64,000 nt of DNA from Longimicrobium sp. (GCA_036377595.1 DASUYB010000017.1:43175-107174); one strand, 5' to 3'. Shown: positions 1 through 8,859, counted from the first letter of the stretch. Program-made: numbers and translations. Notes: generated by a model not told the origin, from the sequence alone.

Positions 1-68
1 GTCTCGGCTTCCACGGTCTCGAACGAGGCCACGGCGAGCGTGTCGAGGTCCAGCCTGAGCTTCCTCAT
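1..68 (-). CDS. Lanthipeptide-like (pinensin-type leader) precursor, truncated by window edge
   Basis: Only the first 22 codons lie in the window. They read MRKLRLDLDTLAVASF followed by ETVEAE, which is a leader-like segment: a basic start, alternating Leu/Asp, then a (L)AV.SF motif. The same pattern occurs in the 96-residue Cys-rich precursor at 27958-28248 (LTLNLEQLAVDSF). Leaders of this type are known from pinensin-family lanthipeptide precursors. The ATG is preceded at 7-10 bases by a strong GAGGAG ribosome binding site (72-79 region, minus strand). The core peptide and any maturation genes would lie left of the window. The family assignment rests on leader similarity alone. Confidence 0.6.
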   Translation of the reverse strand, partial: MRKLRLDLDTLAVASFETVEAE

Positions 69-105
69 GGGTGCTCCTCGGGATGTGGGTGAAAGCATCA
101 TCCCG

Positions 106-136
106 ATACTAAAACAAGACGGGAATCGACTGACAA
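106..136 (-). promoter_or_regulatory. Candidate sigma70 promoter of the truncated precursor
   Basis: On the minus strand TTGTCA (131-136) is followed after 19 bases by TAGTAT (106-111). Transcription would start near 99, about 30 bases before the ATG at 68. The -35 matches five of six consensus bases. The spacing is longer than ideal. Confidence 0.4.
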
Positions 137-192
137 GAGGAGGTCCGGAAGGCGACATTGCTCCACTCGCCCGCCGAGAACGCCGTTCTCCC

Positions 193-1341
193 TCATCCCT
201 TCAGCGCCTCGCGGGCGATGACGAGGCGCTGGATCTCGCTGGTGCCTTCGTAGATGCGCATCACCCGCACGTCGCGGTAGAGGTGCTGGACGGGGCCTTC
301 CTCCATCACCCCCTGCCCGCCGAAGAGCTGCACCGCGCGGTCGGCGACGCGGCCCACCGCCTCGGTGGCGAAGAGCTTGGCCATCGACGCCTCGCGCGTC
401 ACCCGCTCGCCGCGGTCCATCCGCCACGCGGCGTCGTAGGTCATCTGCCGTGCGGCGTAGCGGTCGGTCTCGCTGTCGGCGATCATCCACTGCACGCCCT
501 GGAACTGCGCGATCGGCCCGCCGAACTGCTCGCGGCTCTTCGCCCGCGCCACCATCGCGTCGATCAGCCGCGCCATCGGCCCCAGCGCGCCCGCGGCCAC
601 GGCGATGCGGCCGTGGTCCAGCGCGCCCATCGCCAGCCGGAACCCCTCGCCCTCCGCGCCGAGAACGTGGGACGAGGGGACGCGCACGCCGTCGAAGCGC
701 AGCCGCGCCTGCGAGTACGGCGGCGTCCCCATCGTACGCTGCACCTCCTCCACCACCACGCCCTCCATCTCCCGCCGGTCGATCAGGAACGCCGTCACCC
801 CGCCGCGGGTGCCCTTCTCCGGATCGGTCACCGCGATCACCGTCACCAGCTCGGCGGTGGGGCCGTTGGTGATGTAGTGCTTGGTTCCGTCGATCACCCA
901 CTCGTCGCCGTGGCGGACGGCGCGCGTGCGGATGCGGCCCGCGTCGGAGCCTGCCTCCGGCTCGGTCAGCGCGAACGCCGTCGTCAGGTCGCCTCGCGCC
1001 ACGGCGGGGACGTATCTCCTCCTCAGCTCGTCGCTCCCCGCGGTCAGCAGCGCGGACACGCCGATGCCGTTGGACAGCGTCAGCGCGGCCAGGAAGCCGT
1101 GGTGCGCGCGGGCGAGCTCCTCGTGCACGCGCACTTGGGCGTAGGTGTGGAAGCCCAGGCCGCCGAACTCGCGGGGGATGGTGATGCCGAAGAGCCCCGC
1201 CTCCTTCAGCCGCCGCATCCCTTCCGCGGGGACGGCGCCGGTGCGGAGGATCTCCGGCTCGGCGGGGATCAGCGTCTCGTCGACGATGGCGCGCGCCGAT
1301 TGGCACAGCGCCTCGATCTCGGGGGTGGAGCGGGGGTCCAT
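193..1341 (-). CDS. Acyl-CoA dehydrogenase
   Basis: FAD-dependent alpha,beta-dehydrogenation of acyl-CoA thioesters, the first step of beta-oxidation; cytoplasmic. The 382-residue product has the family's normal length and its three domains: an N-terminal helical domain, a middle beta domain (AFALTEPEAGSDAG substrate/FAD-binding segment) and a C-terminal helical domain with YGGQG-like (LFGGQGVMEEG) and RIYEGTSEIQ motifs. The Glu in YEGTSE is the expected catalytic base. The start MDPRSTPEIEAL was chosen because upstream codons are low complexity and the family begins here; no strong ribosome binding site is visible. It is divergent from the SDR gene at 1634, with an inverted repeat between them. 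The exact chain-length specificity cannot be read from sequence. Confidence 0.93.
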   Translation of the reverse strand: MDPRSTPEIEALCQSARAIVDETLIPAEPEILRTGAVPAEGMRRLKEAGLFGITIPREFGGLGFHTYAQVRVHEELARAHHGFLAALTLSNGIGVSALLTAGSDELRRRYVPAVARGDLTTAFALTEPEAGSDAGRIRTRAVRHGDEWVIDGTKHYITNGPTAELVTVIAVTDPEKGTRGGVTAFLIDRREMEGVVVEEVQRTMGTPPYSQARLRFDGVRVPSSHVLGAEGEGFRLAMGALDHGRIAVAAGALGPMARLIDAMVARAKSREQFGGPIAQFQGVQWMIADSETDRYAARQMTYDAAWRMDRGERVTREASMAKLFATEAVGRVADRAVQLFGGQGVMEEGPVQHLYRDVRVMRIYEGTSEIQRLVIAREALKG

Positions 1342-1517
1342 GCGGGCCGGCGGGCGGAGGGTGGTGACGATGGGGATTGTCCTGAATCTCCATGCAACCG
1401 GTCCCGGCGCAAGCAGGAGCGTCGCGCCCGGTTCTCCGTCACCGTCCCGTCCAGGTGCAGTTTGGACATTCCTGTTGCAGAGTCGGAAGCCAGGGTGGGG
1501 CGGATTCACGGCACGGC

Positions 1518-1534
1518 ACTGAGTGACGCTCAGT
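1518..1534. promoter_or_regulatory. Inverted repeat, candidate operator of divergent fatty-acid genes
   Basis: The 17-base site ACTGAGTGACGCTCAGT is a perfect 6-bp inverted repeat (ACTGAG/CTCAGT) with a 5-base spacer. It lies in the 292-bp gap between the divergent acyl-CoA dehydrogenase (start 1341) and SDR (start 1634). TetR-type fatty-acid regulators bind short palindromes in such positions, so a shared operator is likely. The regulator itself is not in the window. Confidence 0.45.
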
Positions 1535-1633
1535 TTTTCCAGTATTTGCAAGGGAAATCCACCGGGTTACATTCCGTCACCCGACCCCGCCGAAGGGCGC
1601 CATCGAGACCCGCGACATCGGAGCCGTACGCAC

Positions 1634-2422
1634 GTGCCCGCACCCGCCCTGCGCGAGCTGTTCGACCTGACCGGGCGCGTGGCGCTGGTGACCGGCGGCG
1701 GCCGCGGGCTGGGCGCCGAGATCGCCGCGGGGCTGGCGCAGGCGGGCGCGTCCGTCGCGGTCGCCTCGCGGAAGCTGGAGGCGTGCGAGGAGGTCGCCCG
1801 CGAGCTGCGCGACACGTTCGGCGCCCGCACGCTGGCGCTGAAGATGGACGTGGCCAGCGAGGACGACGTGCGCGCCGGCGTGGACGCGACGGAGAACGAG
1901 TTGGGGCCGGTGGACCTGCTGGTGAACAACAGCGGCACCTCGTGGGGCGCGCCGGCGGCCGAGATGCCGCTGGAGGCGTGGCAGAAGGTGATGGAGGTGA
2001 ACGCCACCGGCGCCTTCCTCTGCTCGCGCGAGGTGGGCCGCCGGCTGATCGCGCGCGGCGCGCCGGGCGCGATCCTGAACGTGGCCTCGATCGCGGGGCT
2101 GGCGGGAACGCCGCCGGAGGTTCTGGACGCGGTGGGATATACAGCGAGCAAGGGGGCGCTGATCGCCATGACGCGCGACCTGGCGGTGAAGTGGGCGCGC
2201 CACGGCATCCGCGTGAACGCCATCGCCCCCGGCTTCTTCCCCACGAAGATGTCGAAGGTGGTGCTGGAGCGCGCCGAGAAGGCCATCGCCCGGGCCGTCC
2301 CGCTGGGCCGCGTGGGGAGCGAGGGCGAGCTGATGGGCACCGCCGTCTTCCTCCTCTCCCCCGCCGCCGGCTACGTCACCGGACAGGTGCTGGCGGTGGA
2401 TGGCGGGCTGACCGCGGGGTAG
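1634..2422 (+). CDS. SDR-family NAD(P)-dependent oxidoreductase
   Basis: Classical short-chain dehydrogenase, 262 residues, a normal length. Visible motifs are the Rossmann TGGGRGLG (residues 20-27), NNSG near residue 98, Ser near 152 and YTASK with Tyr169 and Lys173 as catalytic residues. The C-terminal GQVLAVDGG segment is typical of FabG-like members. A GTG start at 1634 was chosen because the family begins about ten residues before the Rossmann strand; the preceding in-frame codons are rich in Arg/His/Pro and look non-coding. Next to beta-oxidation genes, a role as 3-hydroxyacyl-CoA or ketone/alcohol dehydrogenase is likely, but the substrate is unknown. Confidence 0.88.
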   Translation: MPAPALRELFDLTGRVALVTGGGRGLGAEIAAGLAQAGASVAVASRKLEACEEVARELRDTFGARTLALKMDVASEDDVRAGVDATENELGPVDLLVNNSGTSWGAPAAEMPLEAWQKVMEVNATGAFLCSREVGRRLIARGAPGAILNVASIAGLAGTPPEVLDAVGYTASKGALIAMTRDLAVKWARHGIRVNAIAPGFFPTKMSKVVLERAEKAIARAVPLGRVGSEGELMGTAVFLLSPAAGYVTGQVLAVDGGLTAG

Positions 2423-2448
2423 GGGCTTTTGCCCAGGCGAATGAATTC

Positions 2449-2490
2449 GCGGCAACAACAGCACAAAGTCCCTGCAGGACTGCCGCCGCG
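2449..2490 (+). repeat. R5 dispersed repeat copy
   Basis: The segment AATTCGCGGCAACAAC followed by the palindrome AGTCCCTGCAGGACT (2467-2481) resembles 34268-34320, where AACTCGCGGCTACAAC precedes the hairpin AGTCCGC-cttc-GCGGACT. It sits directly after the SDR stop. Confidence 0.5.
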
Positions 2491-2624
2491 GCATTCCGGC
2501 GACGAGCCGACATTGAAGCGGCGCTGAGTTCTCCCCTCCCCTGCGGAGCGGGGGAGGGGCCGGGGGAGGGGGCCACCCGCGGCCGCGCAGGCATCTGCAT
2601 CTCGCGCGGGGATCGCCCTCCGCG

Positions 2625-2709
2625 CTGAGTGGCCGCGAGCGAAGCGAGCCCCGGTCCCTCCCCCAGTTGGTTTTGGGGGAGGGACAGGCGCGAAGCGCCA
2701 GGGAGAGGG
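2625..2709 (+). repeat. R3 dispersed repeat, copy a (85 bp)
   Basis: This 85-bp block matches 43698-43782 with only about three differences, and a shorter form is at 19112-19168. It contains two short stem-loops: GAGCGAAGCGAGC, and CCCTCCCCCA-gtt-GGTTTTGGGGGAGGG, followed by GGCGCGAAGCGCC. It fills most of the gap before the FadJ-like gene, together with a G-rich stretch at 2531-2570. Confidence 0.75.
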
Positions 2710-2770
2710 CGGCGGGCACGACATGTCGTTGTAGAGCAGGCGTAAGACCAACCACATTCAGGAGATCCGG

Positions 2771-4942
2771 ATGGCAAGCACGCTGACCGAGGAGCCGGTC
2801 GTGGCCGCCCCGTCGCCCGTCCGCATGGACGTGGAGGACGGCATCGCCATCGTCCGCCTCAACCAGCCCGGAAAGCCGCAGAACGTCATCTCCGCCGACC
2901 TGGTCATGGCGATGCACGAGATCCTGGACCGGCTGGAGGGCGGCGGCGAGGGCGTGCGCGCGGCGATCCTCATCTCCGACAAGAAGGGGAGCTGGATCGC
3001 CGGCGCCGACATCGACCAGTTCAAGGACTTCCGGACGCCCGCCGACGGCGAGAACGCCAGCCGCGAGGGGCAGAAGCTGCTCAACCGCCTGGAGCGCCTG
3101 GTCATCCCCACCGTCGCCGCCATCGACGGCGCGGCGCTGGGCGGCGGGCTGGAGACGGCGCTGGCCTGCACCTACCGCATCGCCACCGACTCGCCGAAGA
3201 CCAAGATCGGGCTGCCGGAGGTGAACCTGGGGATCATCCCCGGCGCGGGCGGCACCGCGCGCCTCCCGCGCCTCGTCGGTCTCGCCGGCGCGCTGGAGCT
3301 GATGCTGACCGGGAAGCAGCTCGACGGCCGCCGCGCCCGCTCCACCGGCGTGGTCGACGAGGTCGTCCCCGCCCCCGTCCTCCTGCGCGAGGCGAAGCGG
3401 GCGGCGAAGGACCTCGCCTCGGGGAAGCTGAAGCCGAAGGGCGCGCGCCGCCGCGGCTCGCCGAAATTCGCCGAGAACCTCCCCGGGGTGCGCGGCTTCA
3501 TCCTGCGCAAGGCGCGGCAAGGGGTGATGAGCAAGACGCACGGCCTCTACCCCGCGCCGCTCAAGCTGCTCGAGGTGGTGGACCGCGGCCTCGACAAGCG
3601 CATCGACGACGCGCTCGAGCTCGAGGCGAAGGCGTTCGGCGAGTTGGCGGTGACGCCGGAGGCGCGCTCGCTGGTGCACCTCTTCTTCACCTCCACCGCG
3701 GCGAAGAACGACCCCCCCGTGCCGGAGGGGACGAAGCCGCAGGACGTGGACCACATCGCCGTGGTCGGCGCGGGGTTCATGGGCGCGGGGATCGCCGCCG
3801 TCAGCGCGGAGAGCGGGATCGAGGTGCGGCTGAAGGACGTGAAGCCGGAAGCGGCGGCGAAGGGGCTCAGGACGGCGCGCGAGACGCTGATCAAGCGGGC
3901 CAAGCGCAAGAAGCTGAAGCCGTACCAGATCACCGCCATCATCGACCGCGTGGAGCCGACCGCCGAGTACACCGGCTTCCACACGGCCGACGTCATCGTC
4001 GAGGCGGTGTTCGAGGAGGTGTCGCTCAAGCACAGCGTGATCAAGGAGATCGAGGCGCACATCGGCCCGGAGACGGTGCTCGGCTCCAACACGTCGACGA
4101 TCCCCATCTCGCGGCTGGCGGAGGCGTCGGCGCACCCGGAGAACGTGATCGGGCTGCACTTCTTCTCGCCCGTGGACAAGATGCCGCTGCTGGAGATCAT
4201 CACCCATCCCGGCACCGCGCCGTGGGTGACGGCGACCAGTCACGCGTACGGGAAGAAGATCGGGAAGACGCCGATCATCGTGAACGACAGCCCGGGCTTC
4301 TTCGCCAACCGCATCCTCAGCCCCTACATGGCCGAGGCCGCGCTCCTGCTGGAAGAGGGCGTGCGCATCGAGGACATCGACAGGGCGATGGTGACGTGGG
4401 GCTATCCCGTGGGCCCCATCACCCTGTACGACGAGGTGGGGCTGGACGTGGCGCAGAAGGCGGGGACGATCATGGCCGAGGCCTTCGCCGACCGGATGAC
4501 GCCGGTGACGGTGATCCAGAAGATGGTGGCGGACGGGCGGCTGGGGCGGAAGAACGGGAAGGGCTTCTTCAAGTATGGGGAAGACGGGAAGAAGACCGAG
4601 CCGGACGAGGCCGTGTACGCGCTGATCGGCAACCCCGCGCCGAAGAAGCTGGAGCGCAAGGAGATCCAGGACCGGCTCGGGCTGATGATGGTGAACGAGG
4701 CGGTGCGCACGCTGGAGGAAGGCGTCCTGCACTCCGCGCGCGACGGCGACGTGGGCGCGGTGATGGGGATCGGCTTCCCGCCCTTCCGCGGCGGCCCGTT
4801 CTGGTACGTGGACACCGTCGGCGCGGCGGACGTGGTGCAGCGCCTGCGCGCGCTGCAGGCGAAGCACGGCAAGCGCTTCGCCCCCGCGCAGATGCTGGTG
4901 GACTACGCCGAGCAGGGGAAGAAGTTCTTCCCCGAAGGCTGA
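2771..4942 (+). CDS. fadJ: Fused enoyl-CoA hydratase / 3-hydroxyacyl-CoA dehydrogenase
   Basis: Bifunctional beta-oxidation enzyme (hydration of trans-2-enoyl-CoA, then NAD-dependent oxidation to 3-ketoacyl-CoA). The 723 residues hold an N-terminal crotonase domain (about 20-300, oxyanion-hole segment IAGADIDQF and [10 protein letters not shown] with [11 protein letters not shown]) and a 3-hydroxyacyl-CoA dehydrogenase NAD domain starting near residue 325 ([12 protein letters not shown]). The C-terminal helical domains include the [11 protein letters not shown] motif. This matches FadJ/FadB alpha-subunit architecture and length. AGGAG lies eight bases before the ATG. No thiolase partner is adjacent, so the beta subunit must be elsewhere. 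The next gene starts 4 bases downstream and is probably co-transcribed. Confidence 0.93.
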   Translation: MASTLTEEPVVAAPSPVRMDVEDGIAIVRLNQPGKPQNVISADLVMAMHEILDRLEGGGEGVRAAILISDKKGSWIAGADIDQFKDFRTPADGENASREGQKLLNRLERLVIPTVAAIDGAALGGGLETALACTYRIATDSPKTKIGLPEVNLGIIPGAGGTARLPRLVGLAGALELMLTGKQLDGRRARSTGVVDEVVPAPVLLREAKRAAKDLASGKLKPKGARRRGSPKFAENLPGVRGFILRKARQGVMSKTHGLYPAPLKLLEVVDRGLDKRIDDALELEAKAFGELAVTPEARSLVHLFFTSTAAKNDPPVPEGTKPQDVDHIAVVGAGFMGAGIAAVSAESGIEVRLKDVKPEAAAKGLRTARETLIKRAKRKKLKPYQITAIIDRVEPTAEYTGFHTADVIVEAVFEEVSLKHSVIKEIEAHIGPETVLGSNTSTIPISRLAEASAHPENVIGLHFFSPVDKMPLLEIITHPGTAPWVTATSHAYGKKIGKTPIIVNDSPGFFANRILSPYMAEAALLLEEGVRIEDIDRAMVTWGYPVGPITLYDEVGLDVAQKAGTIMAEAFADRMTPVTVIQKMVADGRLGRKNGKGFFKYGEDGKKTEPDEAVYALIGNPAPKKLERKEIQDRLGLMMVNEAVRTLEEGVLHSARDGDVGAVMGIGFPPFRGGPFWYVDTVGAADVVQRLRALQAKHGKRFAPAQMLVDYAEQGKKFFPEG

Positions 4943-4946
4943 GCGC

Positions 4947-5915
4947 GTGAGCCTGGCCGTCCAGGTCGCCCCCGGCGTCCACCGCGTCTCCGTCCCCCTC
5001 CCCTTTCCGCCCGGCGAGGTGGCCGCGTGGGTGATCGAGGGCGACGAGGGGCACACGCTGGTGGACACGGGGATCGACACCCCGCCCGCCCGCGATGCCC
5101 TCCGCGCCGCCGCCGACGAGGTGGGGGTCACGCGCGAGTCGCTGGCGTACGTCGTCCTCACCCACGCCCACCCGGACCACTACGGGCTGGCCGGCCCCGT
5201 GCGCGAGTGGAGCGGCGCGCGGGTCGCCATCCACGAGGAGGAGGAGAAGCTCGCGCGCCGCTTCGTGGACCGCTGGCCCGAGGACCGGCTGCACGCGGCC
5301 GAGGTGTTCGCGGAGATCGGCGTCCCCGCGGCGGTGATCCCCGGCTTCCTGCGCGCGAGCGACCTGATCCACTCGTTCTACGCGTGCTTCCACCCCGACA
5401 TCGTGCTCACCGGCGCGCGCGGGCCGCTCCCGGGCGGCGGGGGATGGGAGTGGATCCACACGCCCGGGCACTCGCCGGGGCACGTCACCGTCTATCACCC
5501 GGAGCGGCGGATCCTGATCACGGGCGACCACGTGCTCCCGCGCATCTCGCCCAACATCGGCGCGGACATGTACGCGTCGGAGCCGCTGTCGGACTACCTC
5601 GCGTCGCTCCGCGCGCTGCGCGAGCTCCCCGTGGACCTCGTCCTCCCGTCGCACGGCGAGCCGTTCGAGGACCTGGCCAGCCGCATCGACGCCATCGCCG
5701 CGCACCACGACGAGCGCAACGGGCAGATCCTGGCCTTCCTCGCCGCCGGCCCGCGCACCTCGTTCGACGTCGCCCGCGGCGTGTTCGGCGACCTGCCGCC
5801 CGACAACCTGCTGCACGCGGTGCGCGAGAGCCGCGCGCACCTCGCCTACCTCGAGCGCCACGGCCGCGTCCGCCACTCGCGCGACGCCGGGGTGGAGACG
5901 TGGCGGCTGGCGTGA
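4947..5915 (+). CDS. MBL-fold metallohydrolase with C-terminal winged-helix domain
   Basis: The 322-residue product has the metallo-beta-lactamase THAHPDH zinc motif (around residues 72-78), a later HTPGHSPGH motif, TGDHVLP and an SHGEP segment, so both zinc sites look intact. The C-terminal 80 residues resemble the winged-helix extension of lactamase-beta-2-like hydrolases. The GTG start is 4 bases after the FadJ-like stop, which implies an operon. Its link to beta-oxidation suggests a thioesterase or lactonase role, but this is inference. It ends before a strong terminator at 5951. Confidence 0.85.
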   Translation: MSLAVQVAPGVHRVSVPLPFPPGEVAAWVIEGDEGHTLVDTGIDTPPARDALRAAADEVGVTRESLAYVVLTHAHPDHYGLAGPVREWSGARVAIHEEEEKLARRFVDRWPEDRLHAAEVFAEIGVPAAVIPGFLRASDLIHSFYACFHPDIVLTGARGPLPGGGGWEWIHTPGHSPGHVTVYHPERRILITGDHVLPRISPNIGADMYASEPLSDYLASLRALRELPVDLVLPSHGEPFEDLASRIDAIAAHHDERNGQILAFLAAGPRTSFDVARGVFGDLPPDNLLHAVRESRAHLAYLERHGRVRHSRDAGVETWRLA

Positions 5916-5950
5916 CCCGGACCGCATCCGGAGCCTGCGCGCACGAACGG

Positions 5951-5980
5951 AGGCCCGGCAGCCACGCGGCTGCCGGGCCT
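5951..5980. terminator. Bidirectional terminator hairpin
   Basis: AGGCCCGGCAGCC and its perfect complement form a 13-bp stem with loop ACGC, followed by a pyrimidine-rich run. It lies between convergent genes ending at 5915 (+) and 6027 (-), so it can serve both. Confidence 0.85.
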
Positions 5981-6026
5981 CCTCATCGCTTCCTTTCTCC
6001 TTTGCCCGCGCCACCGGACGACGACG

Positions 6027-6992
6027 CTACCGCCCCGGACCTCCGAATGCCGCGAGCTCCTGCTGCGCCTCGCTGAGCGCAGCGATCCGGCGGTTCAGCT
6101 CGGGGTTTTCCTGTCTCCAGTGGAACTGGCCTCTCATGGCGAGCTCGCGGTTCTGCGCTTCCTCCGCGCGCAGGTAGCTGTCCAGCCTCAGCCCCGCCGC
6201 CGCGAACCGGTCCATGGCGTCGAACGGGCGGGTGGCGTCCGGCGCCGTCAGCGCCTGGCGCATCCCGCGCACGATCTCCTTCACCACGGGCGCGGGGATG
6301 CCGGCCTCGCGGAAGCGCACCTCGCCGCGTTCCGCGACGTAGTCCGAGAACGACCGGCGCATCGCCACGCTGGCGCGGCTCAGGCGGGTGAACCAGTCCT
6401 CCACGACCGGATACGCCGACGGGTGCTCGATGTAGTGGGTCGAGGGCCATCCCGGCACGTCGAACGGCTTGTCGACCCCGTACTGCTCGGCCACGAACTG
6501 CCCGTACGCCGCCGCGTCGTCGAAGCACAGCCGGATGCCGTGGATGGCGCGGACGCGGTAGAGGAACGGCGCGCTCGCAACCATCCTGGCCACGGCCTGC
6601 GGCCCGCTGCGCGCCTCCATCGCGTCGAGGTCGGCATCGTACTGCGCCCACTGCGACTTCGCGCGCAGGCACATCGCGCCGGCCAGGGGAAGCATCACCA
6701 GCGCCGCGAACACCGGCGCGCGCGCGGACCGCGCCGGTGACGTCAGGTTCAGGAGAAACGCCAGCGTCCAGCACATCCCCGCGAACACCATCCCCGCGAA
6801 GATCCCCACCGGCGAGCGGGTGACATAGACGCCCGCGGCGATGGTGGCCAGCGTGGCGGGCAGCCCCGCCCACAACCACGACGGGAGATCGATCTCCAGC
6901 GAGTGGCCCGGCTCGGGAACCGCGCGAGCGGGCGACACGTGGATCTCGATGCGGCGCGCGGGTGCGGGCGGCCCGTCGGTGTGGAGGGACAT
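6027..6992 (-). CDS. Hypothetical membrane protein
   Basis: I do not recognise a family. The 321-residue product (start MSLHTDGPP; longer in-frame starts give only Pro/Arg-rich sequence) has three likely membrane segments between about residues 35 and 120: LWAGLPATLATIAAGVYV, VGIFAGMVFAGMCWTLAFLL and VFAALVMLPLAGAMCL. These are followed by a soluble, mostly helical C-terminal domain of about 200 residues rich in Arg, Glu and Ala. The gene is monocistronic, with a terminator beyond its 3' end and a hairpin repeat upstream. A stress or envelope role is possible but not shown. Confidence 0.65.
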   Translation of the reverse strand: MSLHTDGPPAPARRIEIHVSPARAVPEPGHSLEIDLPSWLWAGLPATLATIAAGVYVTRSPVGIFAGMVFAGMCWTLAFLLNLTSPARSARAPVFAALVMLPLAGAMCLRAKSQWAQYDADLDAMEARSGPQAVARMVASAPFLYRVRAIHGIRLCFDDAAAYGQFVAEQYGVDKPFDVPGWPSTHYIEHPSAYPVVEDWFTRLSRASVAMRRSFSDYVAERGEVRFREAGIPAPVVKEIVRGMRQALTAPDATRPFDAMDRFAAAGLRLDSYLRAEEAQNRELAMRGQFHWRQENPELNRRIAALSEAQQELAAFGGPGR

Positions 6993-7172
6993 GGGACGCG
7001 GTCGGGCGGGTGGGATTGGGCCGGGAGAGAATGGAATCGGCCGGACGTGAGGGTCGGAACCGCAAGATAAACGCGTGGCGTCGAGCGAAGCAAGCGTCTC
7101 CAAACGAGCGAGGCTCCGGCCGGGCGGCGTGGAGACCCGGCACCCGGCGTAGACTGGAGTTCACGAAGAAGG

Positions 7173-7239
7173 GCTCACGCAGAGTCAGCAGCAGTTGAAA
7201 CCGCAGTTCGACTGCTTACCCTGCTAACTCTGCGTGAGA
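7173..7239. repeat. H-family hairpin repeat, copy 1
   Basis: Arms TCACGCAGAGT..AGCAG and CTGCT..ACTCTGCGTGA are complementary and enclose a short loop. The arms are built from GCAGAG/GCAGCAG units, as in copy 2 at 7802-7871. The surrounding 346-bp gap between divergent genes (6992 and 7339) holds nothing else I can name. Confidence 0.65.
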
Positions 7240-7338
7240 CTTCCTGTTAGATATGTTAATGATGAGGGGCTTGCATGTGGAGACTGTTCGCGCCACCATT
7301 CGTTCACACGAACTCTTCGAAATGATGGAGGAATGGGG

Positions 7339-7785
7339 ATGGCGGACGACTGGCAGCAGAACCTGATCACCCGCGGCGAGGAGATCGCGCAGATCTGGCG
7401 CGAGGTGCGGCGCATCGCGGTGCTGGGGATGAAGACCGAGGCGCAGGCCGGGCAGCCGGCCTTCTACGTCCCCGAGTACCTGCACCGCGCGGGCTACGAC
7501 ATCATCCCCGTGCCGGTCTACTTCCCCGACGCCACGCACATCCTGGGGAAGCACGTCTACCGCAGGCTCGCCGACATCCCCGGCGAGATCGACATGGTGA
7601 ACGTCTTCCGCCGCTCGCAGGACGTGCCGCCGCACGTGGACGACATCCTGGCATCGAGTCCGAAGGTCGTGTGGATGCAGAGCGGCATCCGCCACGAGGA
7701 GTCGGCGCGGCGCCTGGCCGAGGCGGGGATCCGCGTGGTGCAGGACCGCTGCGCCATGGTCGAGCACCGCCGCTACGCCCACTGA
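7339..7785 (+). CDS. CoA-binding domain protein (YccU-like)
   Basis: A 148-residue cytoplasmic protein matching the small CoA-binding (Rossmann-like) family in length and order. It begins with a helix, then VRRIAVLGMK (nucleotide-binding strand/loop), a YDIIPVPVYF strand and VNVFRRSQDVPPHVDD, ending with ASSPKVVWMQSGIRHEE and VVQDRCAMVEH. The Met at 7339 is used rather than the one at 7333 because GGAGG ends only one base before 7333. The function in this family is poorly defined; binding of CoA or a related nucleotide is expected from the fold. Confidence 0.85.
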   Translation: MADDWQQNLITRGEEIAQIWREVRRIAVLGMKTEAQAGQPAFYVPEYLHRAGYDIIPVPVYFPDATHILGKHVYRRLADIPGEIDMVNVFRRSQDVPPHVDDILASSPKVVWMQSGIRHEESARRLAEAGIRVVQDRCAMVEHRRYAH

Positions 7786-7801
7786 GAACAGAAACAAAAG
7801 T

Positions 7802-7871
7802 CTCACGCAGAGCAGCAGAGGCAGCAGGGGACCACGGTGAGTTCTCCGCTGCCTCTGCTGCTCTGCGTGAG
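7802..7871. repeat. H-family hairpin repeat, copy 2 (terminator-like)
   Basis: A perfect 24-bp stem (7802-7825 with 7848-7871) encloses a 22-base loop that carries TGAGTT immediately before the right arm. A run of T follows (7877-7884), so it can also terminate the CoA-binding gene. The arms repeat the units CACGCAGAG, CAGCAGAGG and CAGC. Confidence 0.8.
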
Positions 7872-7894
7872 CCCCTGTTTTTTTCTTCTGCCGA

Positions 7895-7911
7895 TTGAGA
7901 TTGGTTCTCAA
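7895..7911. promoter_or_regulatory. Inverted repeat upstream of act operon
   Basis: TTGAGA and TCTCAA form a 6-bp inverted repeat with a 5-base spacer. A further TTGAGA lies at 7971-7976 inside the small palindrome GTCT-tgag-AGAC. These sit 110-190 bases before the act -35 box and could bind a regulator. Confidence 0.35.
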
Positions 7912-8017
7912 ACATCCGTCGCAAGACGCGTCTGCGGAGGATCTAACTCGTAGCAGCGCAAATGCTTGTCTTGAGAGACGATACGCTGCCCGCCGCGCGA
8001 AAGCCGCCCGGCGGGCA

Positions 8018-8046
8018 TTGCCGTTTGATTGGGGGGGTGCTATATG
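8018..8046 (+). promoter_or_regulatory. Predicted sigma70 promoter of act operon
   Basis: TTGCCG (8018-8023), 17-base spacer, TATATG (8041-8046). Transcription would start near 8053, leaving about 120 untranslated bases before actA. The AT-rich -10 is conspicuous in this GC-rich DNA. Nothing else coding is seen in the gap 7786-8172. Confidence 0.6.
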
Positions 8047-8172
8047 GGTGTGCTTCCGAGCGGGGTCAGTGAAATACGGGCTCCGCCGCGGGTGCAGGGG
8101 AGCCGCAGGCGGCCGGCGGGGACGGGACCCCGGCGGGCGCAGTGCGGCAACGGTTTTCTCCGTCAGGCACAC

Positions 8173-8859
8173 ATGAAGAGAGCCTTATCCACACTCGGCC
8201 TCGCGCTGCTCGCGATCGCCGCCGCGTCGTGCCGCGGATACTCGGCCGACGAGGGCGACGCCCCCGACCAGCCGATCGCCTTCTACCACAGCGTGCACGC
8301 GGGGCAGAACAACATCCCCTGCGCGTACTGCCACTACACCGCCGACCGCTCGCCGGACGCCGGCATTCCCCCCGTGCAGCTGTGCGTGGGGTGCCACGTG
8401 CCCGGCAGCAGCGCGCCCGGCGCGGTGGCCAGCCAGGCGTCGCTCGCCTACCCGACGGCGCAGCGCGACACCTTCTGGAACCGCCAGGCCAGCCTGCTGG
8501 TGGACTACTGGAAGCGCGGCCAGGCCATCCCCTGGGTGCGCATCCACAAGATCCCCGAGCACGCCAAGTTCCCGCACTACATGCACGTGAACGCCGGCCT
8601 CCAGTGCCAGACGTGCCACGGGCAGGTGCAGGAGATGAAGAAGGTGTGGCAGGTCAACTCGCTGCGCATGGGGTGGTGCATCGAGTGCCACCGCGGCGAG
8701 ACGCCGCTCTCCGCCGTCGAGGAGGCCAGCGTGCGGGCGCGGTCGTCGTTCGTCCGCCGCGTGCGCGAGCTGCGCGCCGCGGGGAACGACGTGCGCGGCG
8801 TGCCCGCCACCCGCCCCAACCAGCGCGCCTCCACCGACTGCGTGGCGTGCCACTACTGA
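8173..8859 (+). CDS. actA: Alternative complex III pentaheme cytochrome subunit ActA
   Basis: First gene of the six-gene alternative complex III operon, which oxidises quinol and reduces periplasmic electron carriers in place of a bc1 complex. The 228-residue product has an N-terminal export signal ending in AAASC, so Cys20 is a likely lipidation site. It has five CxxCH heme-attachment motifs (Cys50, Cys71, Cys145, Cys169, Cys223). Five hemes are standard for ActA. Here the anchor appears to be a lipid rather than a long transmembrane helix. In-frame sequence upstream of this ATG is low complexity. Confidence 0.93.
   Translation: MKRALSTLGLALLAIAAASCRGYSADEGDAPDQPIAFYHSVHAGQNNIPCAYCHYTADRSPDAGIPPVQLCVGCHVPGSSAPGAVASQASLAYPTAQRDTFWNRQASLLVDYWKRGQAIPWVRIHKIPEHAKFPHYMHVNAGLQCQTCHGQVQEMKKVWQVNSLRMGWCIECHRGETPLSAVEEASVRARSSFVRRVRELRAAGNDVRGVPATRPNQRASTDCVACHY

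Noticed and set aside
1577..5161. A 1,194-codon open frame on the minus strand opposite the SDR, FadJ-like and hydrolase genes
   Set aside because: It is the antisense shadow of well-conserved genes in high-GC DNA, rich in His/Arg/Pro/Val, with no recognisable domain.
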